A stretch of 64,000 nt of DNA from positions 248,001 through 312,000 of the forward strand of contig JANQPA010000012.1 of NCBI GenBank assembly GCA_028285545.1, in the 5' to 3' direction. Source of the stretch: Saprospiraceae bacterium (GTDB taxonomy: Bacteria; Bacteroidota; Bacteroidia; Chitinophagales; Saprospiraceae). The notes beneath the pieces are model-generated. The model searched no databases. It worked only from the letters and a program-made list of their open reading frames with translations, and was not told where the DNA came from. The translations under genes and the position numbers were made by a program. Positions 55,861-64,000 of this stretch are shown here, piece by piece (positions within the stretch are counted from its first letter, which is position 1; each line of letters opens with the position of its first letter).

Positions 55861-58800
55861 ATGAAATGGAAAAAACTTGTATTGATAGGGGTCGGGCTTA
55901 GTTTTTTTATTGGGCAGGTTAATGCTCAGTACTTTGGAAGAAATAAGCCCCATTATGAATCTTTCGATTTTAATGTCTATCAAACTCCAACATTTGAAAT
56001 CTATCATTACCTGAAAAATGAAAGAGTTTTGGATCGGTTCGCCGAGTTTTCAGAACAATGGTATTTACTTCATCAAAATATTCTCAGAGATACTTTTGCC
56101 AGTAAAAACCCAATGATTATTTATAATGATCATGCTGATTTTCAACAGACTAATGCCATTAGAGGAGGCGTGGGAGTAGGAACCGGAGGGGTCACCGAGG
56201 CTTTCAAAAATAGAGTCATCATGCCTTTCGCGATGACAAACCAGCAAACCTTCCATGTTTTAGGCCACGAGCTGGTACATGCCTTTCAGTATGATATTGT
56301 TATTAATGGTGATTCCACTTCTCTGCAAAACATTGCCAATTTGCCCTTATGGTTGGTAGAGGGTCTTGCTGAATATATGTCGATAGGGAGTGTGGATGCG
56401 CATACAGCTATGTGGATGCGCAGTGCCGTCTTAAATGATGATGTTCCAACCATCAAGGATTTGAATAATCCAAAATATTTCCCTTATCGCTATGGTCAAG
56501 CCTTTTGGGTATTTCTTACCGGTTTGAAAGGAGATGGTATCATTCGTCCTTTCTATGAGGCCACAGCTAAATATGGTTTTGATGAGGCTTGTAGAGGTGT
56601 TATTGGAATGAGTCGTGAAAACCTTTCTGAACTTTGGGTAAGCTCATTAAAGCAGTATTACGGTGATTACGTGACAAAGGATAAAAAGGAAGAATTTATA
56701 GGTCGTCAATTATTAGGTAAAGAAAAAAGGAAAGGAAGGATAAACATTGCACCTGTTATCAGTCCCAATGGGCGATATGCTATTTTTCTTTCTGAGAGGA
56801 ATCTTTTCAGTATAGACTTGTTTTTGGCTGATGTAAGCAAAAAAGAGATTATCCGGGAAGTAGCCAGCACTTCTAAAAGCTCGCACATTGATGATTTCGC
56901 TTATATAGAGTCAGCAGGTACCTGGTCTCCCAATAGTAAAGAATTTGCTTTTGTAGGATTCAAAAAAGGACAAAATGTCCTCATCATCAATGAGGCTTTA
57001 ACAGGAAAAACAGTACAGGAAATCAAAATACCTGGTGTGCCCGCTTTTAGTAATCCTGCCTGGTCCCCAAATGGGGATGTGATAGTAGTGTCCGGTTTGG
57101 TCCAGGGTCAAACGGATCTTTTTGCTTATAATTTGAAGACCGAAAAAACGACACAGCTAACCAATGATGAATACTCAGAGTTACATGCTTCCTGGTCAGC
57201 TGATGGCCAGCGCATCATATTTTCTTCCGACAAACTGAGCATAGACAATGGCCGTACCAATGGAAAATGGACCTTTAACCTAGCTATTTACGATATGGTT
57301 AGTGGATATTCAGAGCATCTGAATATTTTTCCGGGAGCGGATAATCTGAATCCATTGGAAGACATTAATGGTAATATCGTATTTCTTTCTAACCGCGATG
57401 GCTTCAGGAATATGTACAAATACGATCCAAGTACCGGGAAGGTATTTAAAATGACCGATTTCATGACCGGTATTAGTGGGATTACTCAATATGCACCCGC
57501 TATCAGCTTGTCCAGAAGACAAGAACGGATCCTATATACTTATTATAACAACAATCAGTATTCCGTGTATAAAGGAGATTATGATGAGTTTTTAGAGGAA
57601 GAGGTTGATCCTCAGGTGGTGGATTTTACCGCTGCGACTTTACCTCGTGTAAATAAGCAGGCACCAAGAATGGTAGATCCTCAATTAGCCCAATTGGATC
57701 AAATTGATCAGCAAAATCAGGATATTACAGGGACTTTTAAAGAGCGAGATTACAAAGCGCAGTTCCAGTTAGATTATATTGGAGGAGGTGCTGGTGTAGG
57801 GGTTACCAACACTAATTTCCTCATGGGAGGAAATAATCGACTAGCTGGAGCTATAGATATGTTGTTCAGTGATATTGTAGGTAATCAAAATCTATTTGTT
57901 TCTGCTTCTTTGAATGGAGAAATCCAGGACTTTGGAGGCAGCATCATGTACCTGAATCGCAAAAAACCTCTGAATTGGGGTTTTTATGGATCACACATTC
58001 CTGTAAGATACATTTCGGGAGGATTTTTCAGAGATCAGTTTGGCAATGTAGTAAATGAGACCATTGAAATAGACGGACAAGAGTTTCCGACAAATTATGT
58101 CATTGATCAATTCCGCTTGTTTATCGATGAGATTGGAGCTCTGTCTCAATATGCATTTTCTCAATCGCTACGTTGGGAGGCTAGTGCTTCCTTCTCGAGA
58201 TATTCTACAAGATTGGATCGAAATTTCTATCTCAGTGACGGATTTAGCATCTTTTTCTTGGACCGTCAAAAACTAGAAACACAGCCTGGTTTTAGTCTTT
58301 GGCGCACAGGGACGGCATTGGTCGGGGATAATTCTCATTTTGGATTGACTGCCCCTCTCAGAGGACATCGCTTTAGAATAGGTATTGACCAGTATTTTGG
58401 TGAATTCACCTTCACCTCTCCGACGGTAGATCTTCGGCTTTATAAGATGATACGTCCTTTCAGTGTAGCTTTAAGAGCATACCATTACGGACGTTACGGA
58501 GGGAATAGTGAGCAGATATCTCCTTTGTTTGTGGGCTCACCTTGGTTGGTTAGAGGTTATAATACAGATGCAACCCAACAATTTTTACAAAATAGTTCGA
58601 ATGCAATCGGTGGCAATTTTGTTCTGCCGGGCACCGGTTTTGGAGGTTCCATCCCAGTTTCGGATGAGGTGTTATTTTCTTTATTGGGAAGTAAAATGGC
58701 GGTAGCAAACTTTGAGATAAGACTCCCGTTTACAGGTCCTCGTCAATTGGCGATGATTAAGTCTTCGTTCTTGTTTTCAGATCTGAACCTATTTTTTGAT

Positions 58801-58998
58801 GGAGGATTGGCCTGGTTTGATTTCGATCAATTGGGAAGCACTCCGGAGCGCTTCCCAGGGGTTTCACCATTATTCAGTACAGGAGCTTCCTTACGAATTA
58901 ATTTGTTTGGGTCACTAATTGTGGAGCCTTATTATGCCATTCCATTATTAGAAGGTGCACAGCCTGGATTTGGTCTTAATTTAATACAAGGATGGTAA
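55861..58998 (+). CDS. Outer-membrane HELVH-metallopeptidase-like / PD40 propeller / Omp85-like protein
   Basis: 1045 residues. Signal peptide (KLVLIGVGLSFFIGQVNA). A gluzincin-like domain about 30-270 has HELVH near 137 (VLGHELVHAFQYD) and a downstream Glu in WLVEGLAEYMS, as in peptidase-MA-type proteins. A TolB-like PD40 propeller (about 290-560) repeats NPAWSPNGDVIVVSG and LHASWSADGQRIIFSSD. The C-terminus (about 640-1045) is a surface-antigen (D15/Omp85-type) barrel ending FGLNLIQGW. The fusion suggests a cell-surface peptidase or protein-translocating barrel; whether the zinc site is active is not known. Confidence 0.85.
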   Translation: MKWKKLVLIGVGLSFFIGQVNAQYFGRNKPHYESFDFNVYQTPTFEIYHYLKNERVLDRFAEFSEQWYLLHQNILRDTFASKNPMIIYNDHADFQQTNAIRGGVGVGTGGVTEAFKNRVIMPFAMTNQQTFHVLGHELVHAFQYDIVINGDSTSLQNIANLPLWLVEGLAEYMSIGSVDAHTAMWMRSAVLNDDVPTIKDLNNPKYFPYRYGQAFWVFLTGLKGDGIIRPFYEATAKYGFDEACRGVIGMSRENLSELWVSSLKQYYGDYVTKDKKEEFIGRQLLGKEKRKGRINIAPVISPNGRYAIFLSERNLFSIDLFLADVSKKEIIREVASTSKSSHIDDFAYIESAGTWSPNSKEFAFVGFKKGQNVLIINEALTGKTVQEIKIPGVPAFSNPAWSPNGDVIVVSGLVQGQTDLFAYNLKTEKTTQLTNDEYSELHASWSADGQRIIFSSDKLSIDNGRTNGKWTFNLAIYDMVSGYSEHLNIFPGADNLNPLEDINGNIVFLSNRDGFRNMYKYDPSTGKVFKMTDFMTGISGITQYAPAISLSRRQERILYTYYNNNQYSVYKGDYDEFLEEEVDPQVVDFTAATLPRVNKQAPRMVDPQLAQLDQIDQQNQDITGTFKERDYKAQFQLDYIGGGAGVGVTNTNFLMGGNNRLAGAIDMLFSDIVGNQNLFVSASLNGEIQDFGGSIMYLNRKKPLNWGFYGSHIPVRYISGGFFRDQFGNVVNETIEIDGQEFPTNYVIDQFRLFIDEIGALSQYAFSQSLRWEASASFSRYSTRLDRNFYLSDGFSIFFLDRQKLETQPGFSLWRTGTALVGDNSHFGLTAPLRGHRFRIGIDQYFGEFTFTSPTVDLRLYKMIRPFSVALRAYHYGRYGGNSEQISPLFVGSPWLVRGYNTDATQQFLQNSSNAIGGNFVLPGTGFGGSIPVSDEVLFSLLGSKMAVANFEIRLPFTGPRQLAMIKSSFLFSDLNLFFDGGLAWFDFDQLGSTPERFPGVSPLFSTGASLRINLFGSLIVEPYYAIPLLEGAQPGFGLNLIQGW

Positions 58999-59016
58999 TT
59001 TACTTGGAAAAAAAAT

Positions 59017-59048
59017 AAAAAATGGAGCGCTTAAGCGCTCCATTTTTT
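59017..59048 (+). terminator. 32-bp perfect palindrome terminator
   Basis: 16-bp arms AAAAAATGGAGCGCTT/AAGCGCTCCATTTTTT, 18 bp after the HELVH/propeller gene stop; ends in T run. Confidence 0.88.
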
Positions 59049-59102
59049 TAAGCTATGTTAAAATTTATTTAAAATTTCCTTTTTTAAAAGAGAAGATTTG
59101 TT

Positions 59103-59230
59103 TACATTTGATTAACGAAAAAGATGTCGTGTGAACGCAATCACACGACATCGAAATTGGATTAGTATGAAAAAACTCTCATTGGTTCCTATTTAAGGGC
59201 TATCTATACAAATAGATAGCTCTTTTTTAT
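59103..59230 (+). ncRNA. Candidate small structured RNA
   Basis: TACATTTG (59103-59110) matches the TAnnTTTG -7 box and lies downstream of a strong terminator, so it could start a new transcript. Two hairpins follow: GATGTCGTGTGA/TCACACGACATC (59123-59152) and a 10-bp stem GGGCTATCTA/TAGATAGCTC (59197-59222) ending in TTTTTTA. The length would be about 110 nt with no ORF. No known RNA family recognised; a -33 box is weak. Confidence 0.4.
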
Positions 59231-59751
59231 TTTTGGCTTCGATTCGGACTTCCCAATATACTTTTCACTCCATAACGCATCACAAAAATCAAGCCAAGCA
59301 AAAAAAGAATAACATATTGAAATCGGATTTGGGTAAAGGCTATCACTCTAAACCTGTCTACCAGCCACATAATGGCCAAAGCTGCTGTAATAAGCATAAT
59401 CAAGCCTGATAATCTATCAAATCCGGGAATATAATCCAGATAAACATTTTTTCTAATGATCCATAAGGTAATTACCATAGAAACGATTGGTAACACTTGC
59501 GTATACAAGTCTGTAGCCATTATATTTCGCTTTTCGAATAAAAACAGATATATGTTTAAAGTAAAAGCAAAAATTCCAGGGATACAGACCAAATAAATCA
59601 AAACTGCATAAATGTAATTCCAGGGTAAATAATGGCCTCGATCTTTATCGAGAGCACCCGCGGCCAAAGCTAAAAGAGGGACTAAAATGAAATAACCCAA
59701 GACTAGCCTAGGACGATCAGAAAAATATTCAAATAACTCTTGTAGCGTCAT
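59227..59751 (-). CDS. Polytopic membrane protein, function unknown
   Basis: 174 residues from ATG 59751; the TTG 59772 start is less likely. Five TM helices (about 18-38, 46-73, 82-104, 114-133, 143-160) with a conserved-looking ELFEYFSDRPRLVLGY start that recalls Yip1-type membrane proteins but without their signature. The C-terminus is basic. Convergent with the candidate RNA; no partner gene. Confidence 0.65.
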   Translation of the reverse strand: MTLQELFEYFSDRPRLVLGYFILVPLLALAAGALDKDRGHYLPWNYIYAVLIYLVCIPGIFAFTLNIYLFLFEKRNIMATDLYTQVLPIVSMVITLWIIRKNVYLDYIPGFDRLSGLIMLITAALAIMWLVDRFRVIAFTQIRFQYVILFLLGLIFVMRYGVKSILGSPNRSQK

Positions 59752-59962
59752 TAAAAACTTGAATTTTTTCAAATTCCAACGTCTACATATTCCTTTTTCT
59801 TAATAGACGTAAGATGTTATAAAAAGATGCTTCTTGCAAGAATTTTTTTTCAATTCTCTACTAAAGAGCCTTCAAAGTCGACAAGTGGTAGTGAATTCTT
59901 ACTTTTTAACAATCCTTCTAACACTTTCTTAATGCCGCGCTACTATTTATGATAACGTCAGT

Positions 59963-61225
59963 TTATACATTTAGTAACATAGCAACCGGATCCTCTAACA
60001 ATTCTTTAACTTTTACCAGATAAGTTACTGAAGAGCTTCCGTCAATTACACGGTGATCATAAGACAAAGCAAGGTACATCATAGGCCTGATCTCCATCTT
60101 TCCGTCAATGGCAACAGGTCGATTTTTAATACCATGCATCCCCAAGATCGCAGACTGTGGCTCATTTAGAATGGGAGTACTGATCAAGGATCCAAATACT
60201 CCTCCATTAGTGATTGTAAAGGTACCACCACTCATCTCATCCAGTGTTAAAGTCCCTTCCCTTGCTTTACCCGCTAATTCTTTGATTTTATATTCTACTT
60301 CTGCAAAGCTTAATGATTCTACATTAGGGACCGGAGGCACTACCAATCCTGTAGGAGTAGAAATGGCAATTGAGATATCTGCATAATCATGATAGATCAA
60401 TTCATTGGTTTCTGTATCCAATTGAGCATTAACATCTGGCATTTCCATTAATACCTTTGCACATGCTTTGGCGAAAAGAGACATAAAACCAAGTTTGATG
60501 CCATATTTTTCAACAAATTTCTCTTGATATTTTTTCCTTAGTGCCATCACCTCTGAAAGATCTACTTCATTAAAAGTAGTCAACATGGCTGTCTCATTTT
60601 TGGCACTTACCAACCTTTTCGCAATGGTACGGCGCATACGAGACATTTTCTTTCGGCTTGTCTCACGACTAAAATCCTTTGTACTAGTGGCTGCGGGTTG
60701 AGCAGCAGGGGCCTTTGTTTCCTTTTTAACTGCCGGAGCAGCTTTCTTAGCAGAAGCCGCCTTAAGCGCATCTTCCTTGGTAATTCTTCCATCCCGACCT
60801 GTCCCCTGAACGGTGTCAGGAGCAATATCATTTTCTTTTAGGATTTTAGCAGCCGCAGGAGAAGGATGACCACTCGCGTAAGAATCAGTTTTGGCAGGAG
60901 GAGCAGGAGCTTCCTCTTTTTGTTCTTCTTTAGGTTTTTCCTCAGCGGGTGCAGCCTTAGCAGGGGTCGCTCCATTGTCTTTGGCCACACTGGTATCTAT
61001 TTTAGCTACTAAAGCTCCAATTTCCAGATCATCACCTTCCGCAGCAACGTAAATAAGCTTTCCGGAAGCTTCAGCAGGAAATTCGAGGGTAGCTTTATCA
61101 GATTCAAATTCACAGATGGGCTCATCTAGGGATACATATTCGCCATCTTCTTTCAGCCATTGGGATAAGGTTACCTCTGTTATCGATTCTCCGATTGTGG
61201 GAACCTTCATTTCAACGATACTCAT
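59963..61225 (-). CDS. odhB: 2-oxoglutarate dehydrogenase E2 (dihydrolipoyl succinyltransferase)
   Basis: 420 residues from ATG 61225 ([15 protein letters not shown]), the normal start; the upstream extension is spurious. A lipoyl domain (1-80) has lipoyl-Lys in [11 protein letters not shown]. An Ala/Pro/Lys-rich linker precedes the E3-binding peripheral domain near 135-170 ([20 protein letters not shown]). The catalytic domain carries SYDHRVIDG (His/Asp) and [13 protein letters not shown]. It joins succinyl to CoA in the TCA cycle; the E2 linker identifies it over the pyruvate form by the [12 protein letters not shown] segment. E1 is not adjacent. Confidence 0.93.
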   Translation of the reverse strand: MSIVEMKVPTIGESITEVTLSQWLKEDGEYVSLDEPICEFESDKATLEFPAEASGKLIYVAAEGDDLEIGALVAKIDTSVAKDNGATPAKAAPAEEKPKEEQKEEAPAPPAKTDSYASGHPSPAAAKILKENDIAPDTVQGTGRDGRITKEDALKAASAKKAAPAVKKETKAPAAQPAATSTKDFSRETSRKKMSRMRRTIAKRLVSAKNETAMLTTFNEVDLSEVMALRKKYQEKFVEKYGIKLGFMSLFAKACAKVLMEMPDVNAQLDTETNELIYHDYADISIAISTPTGLVVPPVPNVESLSFAEVEYKIKELAGKAREGTLTLDEMSGGTFTITNGGVFGSLISTPILNEPQSAILGMHGIKNRPVAIDGKMEIRPMMYLALSYDHRVIDGSSSVTYLVKVKELLEDPVAMLLNV

Positions 61226-61307
61226 ATTATTGGTCCTGTAGTGGTTAAGTATTTTTTGCTTAATAAAAATATTTGATAATAATTCCCTCATACAAGGTAG
61301 AACTATT

Positions 61308-61435
61308 ATTAAATATATCTTCTGTGGCGGCTAACGCCGCCACAGAAGATATATTTAATTTTGATTATATACTTTTGCCTGAGATTAAAAAGACAATTTT
61401 GGCTGTCTTTTTAATCTCAGGCAAAAGTATATAAT
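61308..61435. terminator. Two tandem long hairpins between odhB and the SdiA-regulated gene
   Basis: First: 24-bp perfect arms around TAAC (61308-61359). Second: 32-bp perfect arms around an 8-nt loop (61364-61435). They are separated by four nucleotides and lie 3' of the SdiA-regulated gene on the minus strand, so they end that transcript before odhB. Confidence 0.85.
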
Positions 61436-61499
61436 ATAACAGTTCCAAACACACTAAAGTGCTAGGATTTATGAAATAAATATCGAAATTCAGCGGGTA

Positions 61500-62426
61500 T
61501 TATTGCCGGATAGGGGAATACTTGTAAATACGGCCCTTTCCTCCATCTCCTTCATTGGATATATATAAGGTTCCATCCAGGTCAAAACAGATTCCTTCAG
61601 GTTGTCTGTGGGTTTTCTTTTTAAGCTTTTGAATATGTAAGATTTTCCCTTGCGGATTCACAATTACCAGAATTTTCCCCGCAGTAGATAAGATATAATA
61701 GTTTCCCGTTTGTGGGTGTACGGCTATTCCTGATGGACTAAAGATAAATTTGGATTGGTTGGGACTAAAATATTCCATTATCTTTTCCAATTTCCGGATA
61801 CCGGGTGAGGTATCTAAATAATCCTGAATATCCTCAATTCCAATGACCACAGCTGGTACCGGTTCCATTTTATTGGTATTTAAATCAAATGCATAAATGG
61901 CTTTCTTAAAATCAAATTCTGCTCCTTCTCCCGCCTTAGCTTTACAGGCTAGTAAAAGCCGATGGTTTTTTTCGTCAAAAGCCAGTCCCTCCACATCATA
62001 GTCACTATTCAGAAAATCATTGAATTTTATAGTTTTCTGATTTTTTTTGCCAACCCGCTGTACTTCAAATAGGGTCCCAGAGCTTTTAACTACAAAAATG
62101 CAATCCTTAACAGCTTCTACACCTTCGTAATCTCCATCTTTATCAAAATCATGCTGCCCAACTATTTCCCCTGTATTTTTATCTAAGAGAAAAATATCTC
62201 CTTCTTCATCCTGGACAACCGCCAATAAATTCTTTCCAGGCACAACGCTAAGTCCTGAAATCTCCCTCAATATGTTTTTCATTTCAAATATGGCGATGGG
62301 TTCATCCATATCATAAGCCCAAACAAATGCAGTATTGGCATTGTCTTGACCGCTTTGTCCCTGACATGATTGCCAGCATAATAATGTCATTAGGAAGAAT
62401 CCTGTAACTGTAGATAACGTTTTCAT
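61500..62426 (-). CDS. SdiA-regulated-family lipoprotein
   Basis: 308 residues from ATG 62426. Lipobox in LLCWQSC (Cys near 21). The body is a six-bladed propeller like SdiA-regulated proteins: EISGLSVVPGKNLLAVVQDE, VEGLAFDEKNHRLLLACKAK, FSPSGIAVHPQTGNYYILST, PEGICFDLDGTLYISNEGDG. Its role in the envelope is unproven; often seen near phytase/phosphate genes. Single gene between hairpins. Confidence 0.88.
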   Translation of the reverse strand: MKTLSTVTGFFLMTLLCWQSCQGQSGQDNANTAFVWAYDMDEPIAIFEMKNILREISGLSVVPGKNLLAVVQDEEGDIFLLDKNTGEIVGQHDFDKDGDYEGVEAVKDCIFVVKSSGTLFEVQRVGKKNQKTIKFNDFLNSDYDVEGLAFDEKNHRLLLACKAKAGEGAEFDFKKAIYAFDLNTNKMEPVPAVVIGIEDIQDYLDTSPGIRKLEKIMEYFSPNQSKFIFSPSGIAVHPQTGNYYILSTAGKILVIVNPQGKILHIQKLKKKTHRQPEGICFDLDGTLYISNEGDGGKGRIYKYSPIRQ

Positions 62427-62505
62427 TGCAAATGACTTTATTTTCAATTTTCGTTATTCTAAAGCGTTTTGCCTCCTAGAAACGCCCTTTTCTAATAATT
62501 GATGC

Positions 62506-62522
62506 AAGTTGCGATGCAACTT
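62506..62522 (-). repeat. AAGTTGC/GCAACTT hairpin, member 4
   Basis: Stem AAGTTGC (62506-62512) with GCAACTT (62516-62522) and a 3-nt loop. It is 8 bp past the lgt stop and may end its transcript. Confidence 0.55.
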
Positions 62523-62529
62523 AAATAAA

Positions 62530-63339
62530 TTATTTCTTGTTCGGAGTCGGACGAAATACAAAAAACAATCCAATTAGCACAAAAGGAATACTAAGGAGTT
62601 GTCCTGTGCTCAATACATTATTAATCGCTTCTTCAAACCCACCTTGCTCATGTTTGTAGTATTCAAGGAAAAACCGAGCACCCATTACCAAAACCAGAAA
62701 CATTCCAAATATATAACCAGGCTTATTCCTCTTATCTGTTTTCCAATAAATTAAGTATAAAATAATAAAAATGATCAAATAACTAATCGATTCATATAAT
62801 TGTACCGGATGTCTTGGTATCTGATCCACTTTTTCAAAAATAAAAGCGAGGGGAAATCCTTCGGGAGCAGGTTTTCCATAAATTTCGGAATTCATAAGAT
62901 TGCCTAAGCGGATGAAGCAACCTGCTAGAGCAGTAGGTACAACTACTTTGTCAAGAATCCAAAGGATAGACTTTTTGCTCACCCGACGAGAATAAATCCA
63001 AAGTGCAAGGATAATTCCTATAGCGCCTCCATGGCTGGCCAGCCCTCCCTTCCAAATCTGTGGAATATCTATTAAATGCTCAGAATAATAATCCCAATCA
63101 TAAAAAAACACATGCCCCAGTCGCGCTCCTACTACAGCCCCTACTACTACATACACAAATGCCTTATCTAACCATTCTTCGGGGGCTTTTTCAGCACGAA
63201 ACATCCGGCGTACCATAAAGAGTCCCAACAAAAAACCTAAGGCAAACAGCAAACCATACCATCTAAGTGTAAGTGGCCCAATATTTACAATTTCAGGAGA
63301 AACATTCCAACGGATGGCCATTAATATATTTGACAACAT
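62530..63339 (-). CDS. lgt: Prolipoprotein diacylglyceryl transferase
   Basis: 269 residues, typical length, seven TM helices. Lgt signatures are present: WYGLLFALGFLLGLFM, GARLGHVFFYDWDYY, GGLASHGGAIGIILA (catalytic-region His) and RLGNLMNSEIYGKP (the GRxGNFxNxE-type motif). It adds diacylglycerol to the lipobox Cys of prolipoproteins in the inner membrane, which fits the several lipoproteins encoded in this window. Start ATG 63339; ATG 63321 is an alternative. Confidence 0.96.
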   Translation of the reverse strand: MLSNILMAIRWNVSPEIVNIGPLTLRWYGLLFALGFLLGLFMVRRMFRAEKAPEEWLDKAFVYVVVGAVVGARLGHVFFYDWDYYSEHLIDIPQIWKGGLASHGGAIGIILALWIYSRRVSKKSILWILDKVVVPTALAGCFIRLGNLMNSEIYGKPAPEGFPLAFIFEKVDQIPRHPVQLYESISYLIIFIILYLIYWKTDKRNKPGYIFGMFLVLVMGARFFLEYYKHEQGGFEEAINNVLSTGQLLSIPFVLIGLFFVFRPTPNKK

Positions 63340-63369
63340 ATCTTTTAAATAATTAATATAAAGAAAGAT

Positions 63370-63405
63370 AACATTAGATGGTGGCGGCCGCCACCATCTA
63401 ATGTT
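63370..63405. repeat. 36-bp perfect palindrome in a divergent region
   Basis: 18-bp arms with a GCGGCCGC centre (63370-63405). It lies between divergently transcribed lgt and the sigma factor gene, where no terminator is needed; the rest of the gap (63340-63593) shows only AT-rich DNA. Confidence 0.7.
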
Positions 63406-63593
63406 CCAGGCACTTATTACTTACAATATTACCATTGTTTGACTGATTTATGGGTTATTCTGGTAACATTTTCCAAAAAAACCCGCAAAAACCAGGCTTT
63501 AGTCTTTAAATGGCATAATTTTTTAAAAAAAACACCTTTGCTGTAATTTAATCTTCTTCCTTGTTACTAATCTTCTGAAAATCACTTATTCGG

Positions 63594-64000
63594 ATGTCAC
63601 AGCAAGATGATTTTATGCATGAAGTGCAAAAGCACTTCGGGATTATACAAAAAATAGTCTACCTATATGCAGATCATGAAGAAGATCAAAAAGACCTTCG
63701 GCAGGAAATTATACTCCAGGCCTGGAAGTCTTTCAAGCGTTTTAAAAGACAGTCTTCCTTTTCAACCTGGTTGTATAAAGTGTCTATAAATACTGCTTTA
63801 ACCTATTTACGGTCTCAAAATAAGAGAAGGGAGGTAAGTTTTCCTGATTTATTCGACACAAGGGTACCAGAACAGTCCTTTTCAGATCAATCTGCATTAT
63901 TGTGGATGAGTATCAAACAATTGAATGAGGTTGATCGAATTATTATCACGCTTCATCTTGAAGGATATAGTAATGAAGAAGTTGCCGAAATTATAGGAAT
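63594..64000 (+). CDS. ECF-type RNA polymerase sigma factor (3' cut by window edge)
   Basis: ATG 63594; 135 residues visible before the edge. Region 2 shows DHEEDQKDLRQEIILQAWKS and STWLYKVSINTALTYLRSQN; region 4 begins at LNEVDRIIITLHLEGYSNEE and continues into VAEIIG at the end. A box CACCTTTG at 63533-63540 may be a promoter. It is divergent from lgt; downstream context is not in the window. Confidence 0.9.
   Translation, partial: MSQQDDFMHEVQKHFGIIQKIVYLYADHEEDQKDLRQEIILQAWKSFKRFKRQSSFSTWLYKVSINTALTYLRSQNKRREVSFPDLFDTRVPEQSFSDQSALLWMSIKQLNEVDRIIITLHLEGYSNEEVAEIIG

Noticed and set aside
1-64000. CRISPR array, IS element or prophage
   Set aside because: No regularly spaced identical repeats, transposase, integrase or phage structural gene seen in any frame.

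Overview
The window looks like chromosomal DNA of a marine or sludge-type member of the Bacteroidota, most likely from the Saprospiria/Cytophagia side rather than Bacteroidales. The evidence is low G+C, four proteins with type IX secretion (Por) C-terminal sorting domains, two hybrid two-component proteins with AraC outputs, MacB/FtsX-type permeases without ATPase partners, delta-60 repeats, TAnnTTTG-like promoter boxes and a CHAT/TPR module. No insertion sequence, integrase, phage gene or CRISPR array was seen. The species assignment is inference.

Layout. 1-4.1 kb: the end of a hybrid sensor (cut by the window edge) and a large FtsX-type permease. 4.2-7.3 kb: small exported or NTF2-like proteins (YceI, SnoaL-like, unknowns). 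7.3-10.6 kb: a LytS/LytTR pair preceded by three ATCGGT repeats at exact 21-bp period, then a 2OG-Fe(II) oxygenase-like gene and a previously uncalled 49-residue peptide gene with three Cys-Trp pairs. 10.9-13.9 kb: a PadR regulator with a prefix-domain permease. 14-16.3 kb: an HTTM membrane protein and partner, plus an exported unknown. 16.8-24.6 kb: an ECF-like sigma factor, a membrane TPR protein, a CHAT protease-like TPR protein, a PKD surface protein and an OmpA/TSP3 protein. 24.7-34.9 kb: T9SS cargo proteins flanking a complete 7TM-DISM hybrid sensor.

35-38.1 kb: tRNA-Asp with a decayed tRNA-like copy beside it, then the overlapping operon accA-DUF-dapA. 38.1-45.6 kb: a phytase-like/choice-of-anchor T9SS protein, an endonuclease/phosphatase-fold protein and a VOC-GlxA-OsmC-DJ-1 cluster that looks like a reactive-electrophile or peroxide response set. 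45.8-51.8 kb: a T9SS protein, a phosphatase-like lipoprotein with altered metal ligands, a CYTH protein and modABC. 51.8-64 kb: clpB, a 5'-truncated sodium:solute symporter remnant, a HELVH/propeller/Omp85-like outer-membrane protein, odhB (E2 of 2-oxoglutarate dehydrogenase), an SdiA-regulated lipoprotein, lgt, and the start of another ECF sigma factor that runs off the right edge.

The most distinctive non-coding signal is the density of long perfect hairpins between genes. The longest inverted repeats include a 56-bp uninterrupted palindrome and one with 32-bp arms. There are also two dispersed repeat families: an ACTGCC/GGCAGT hairpin followed by GTAGAAAG-like words (3 copies), and an AAGTTGC/GCAACTT hairpin (4 copies). 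The best candidate for an undescribed system is the oxygenase plus Cys-Trp peptide at 9.6-10.6 kb, which looks like a minimal RiPP (ribosomally made, modified peptide) unit.
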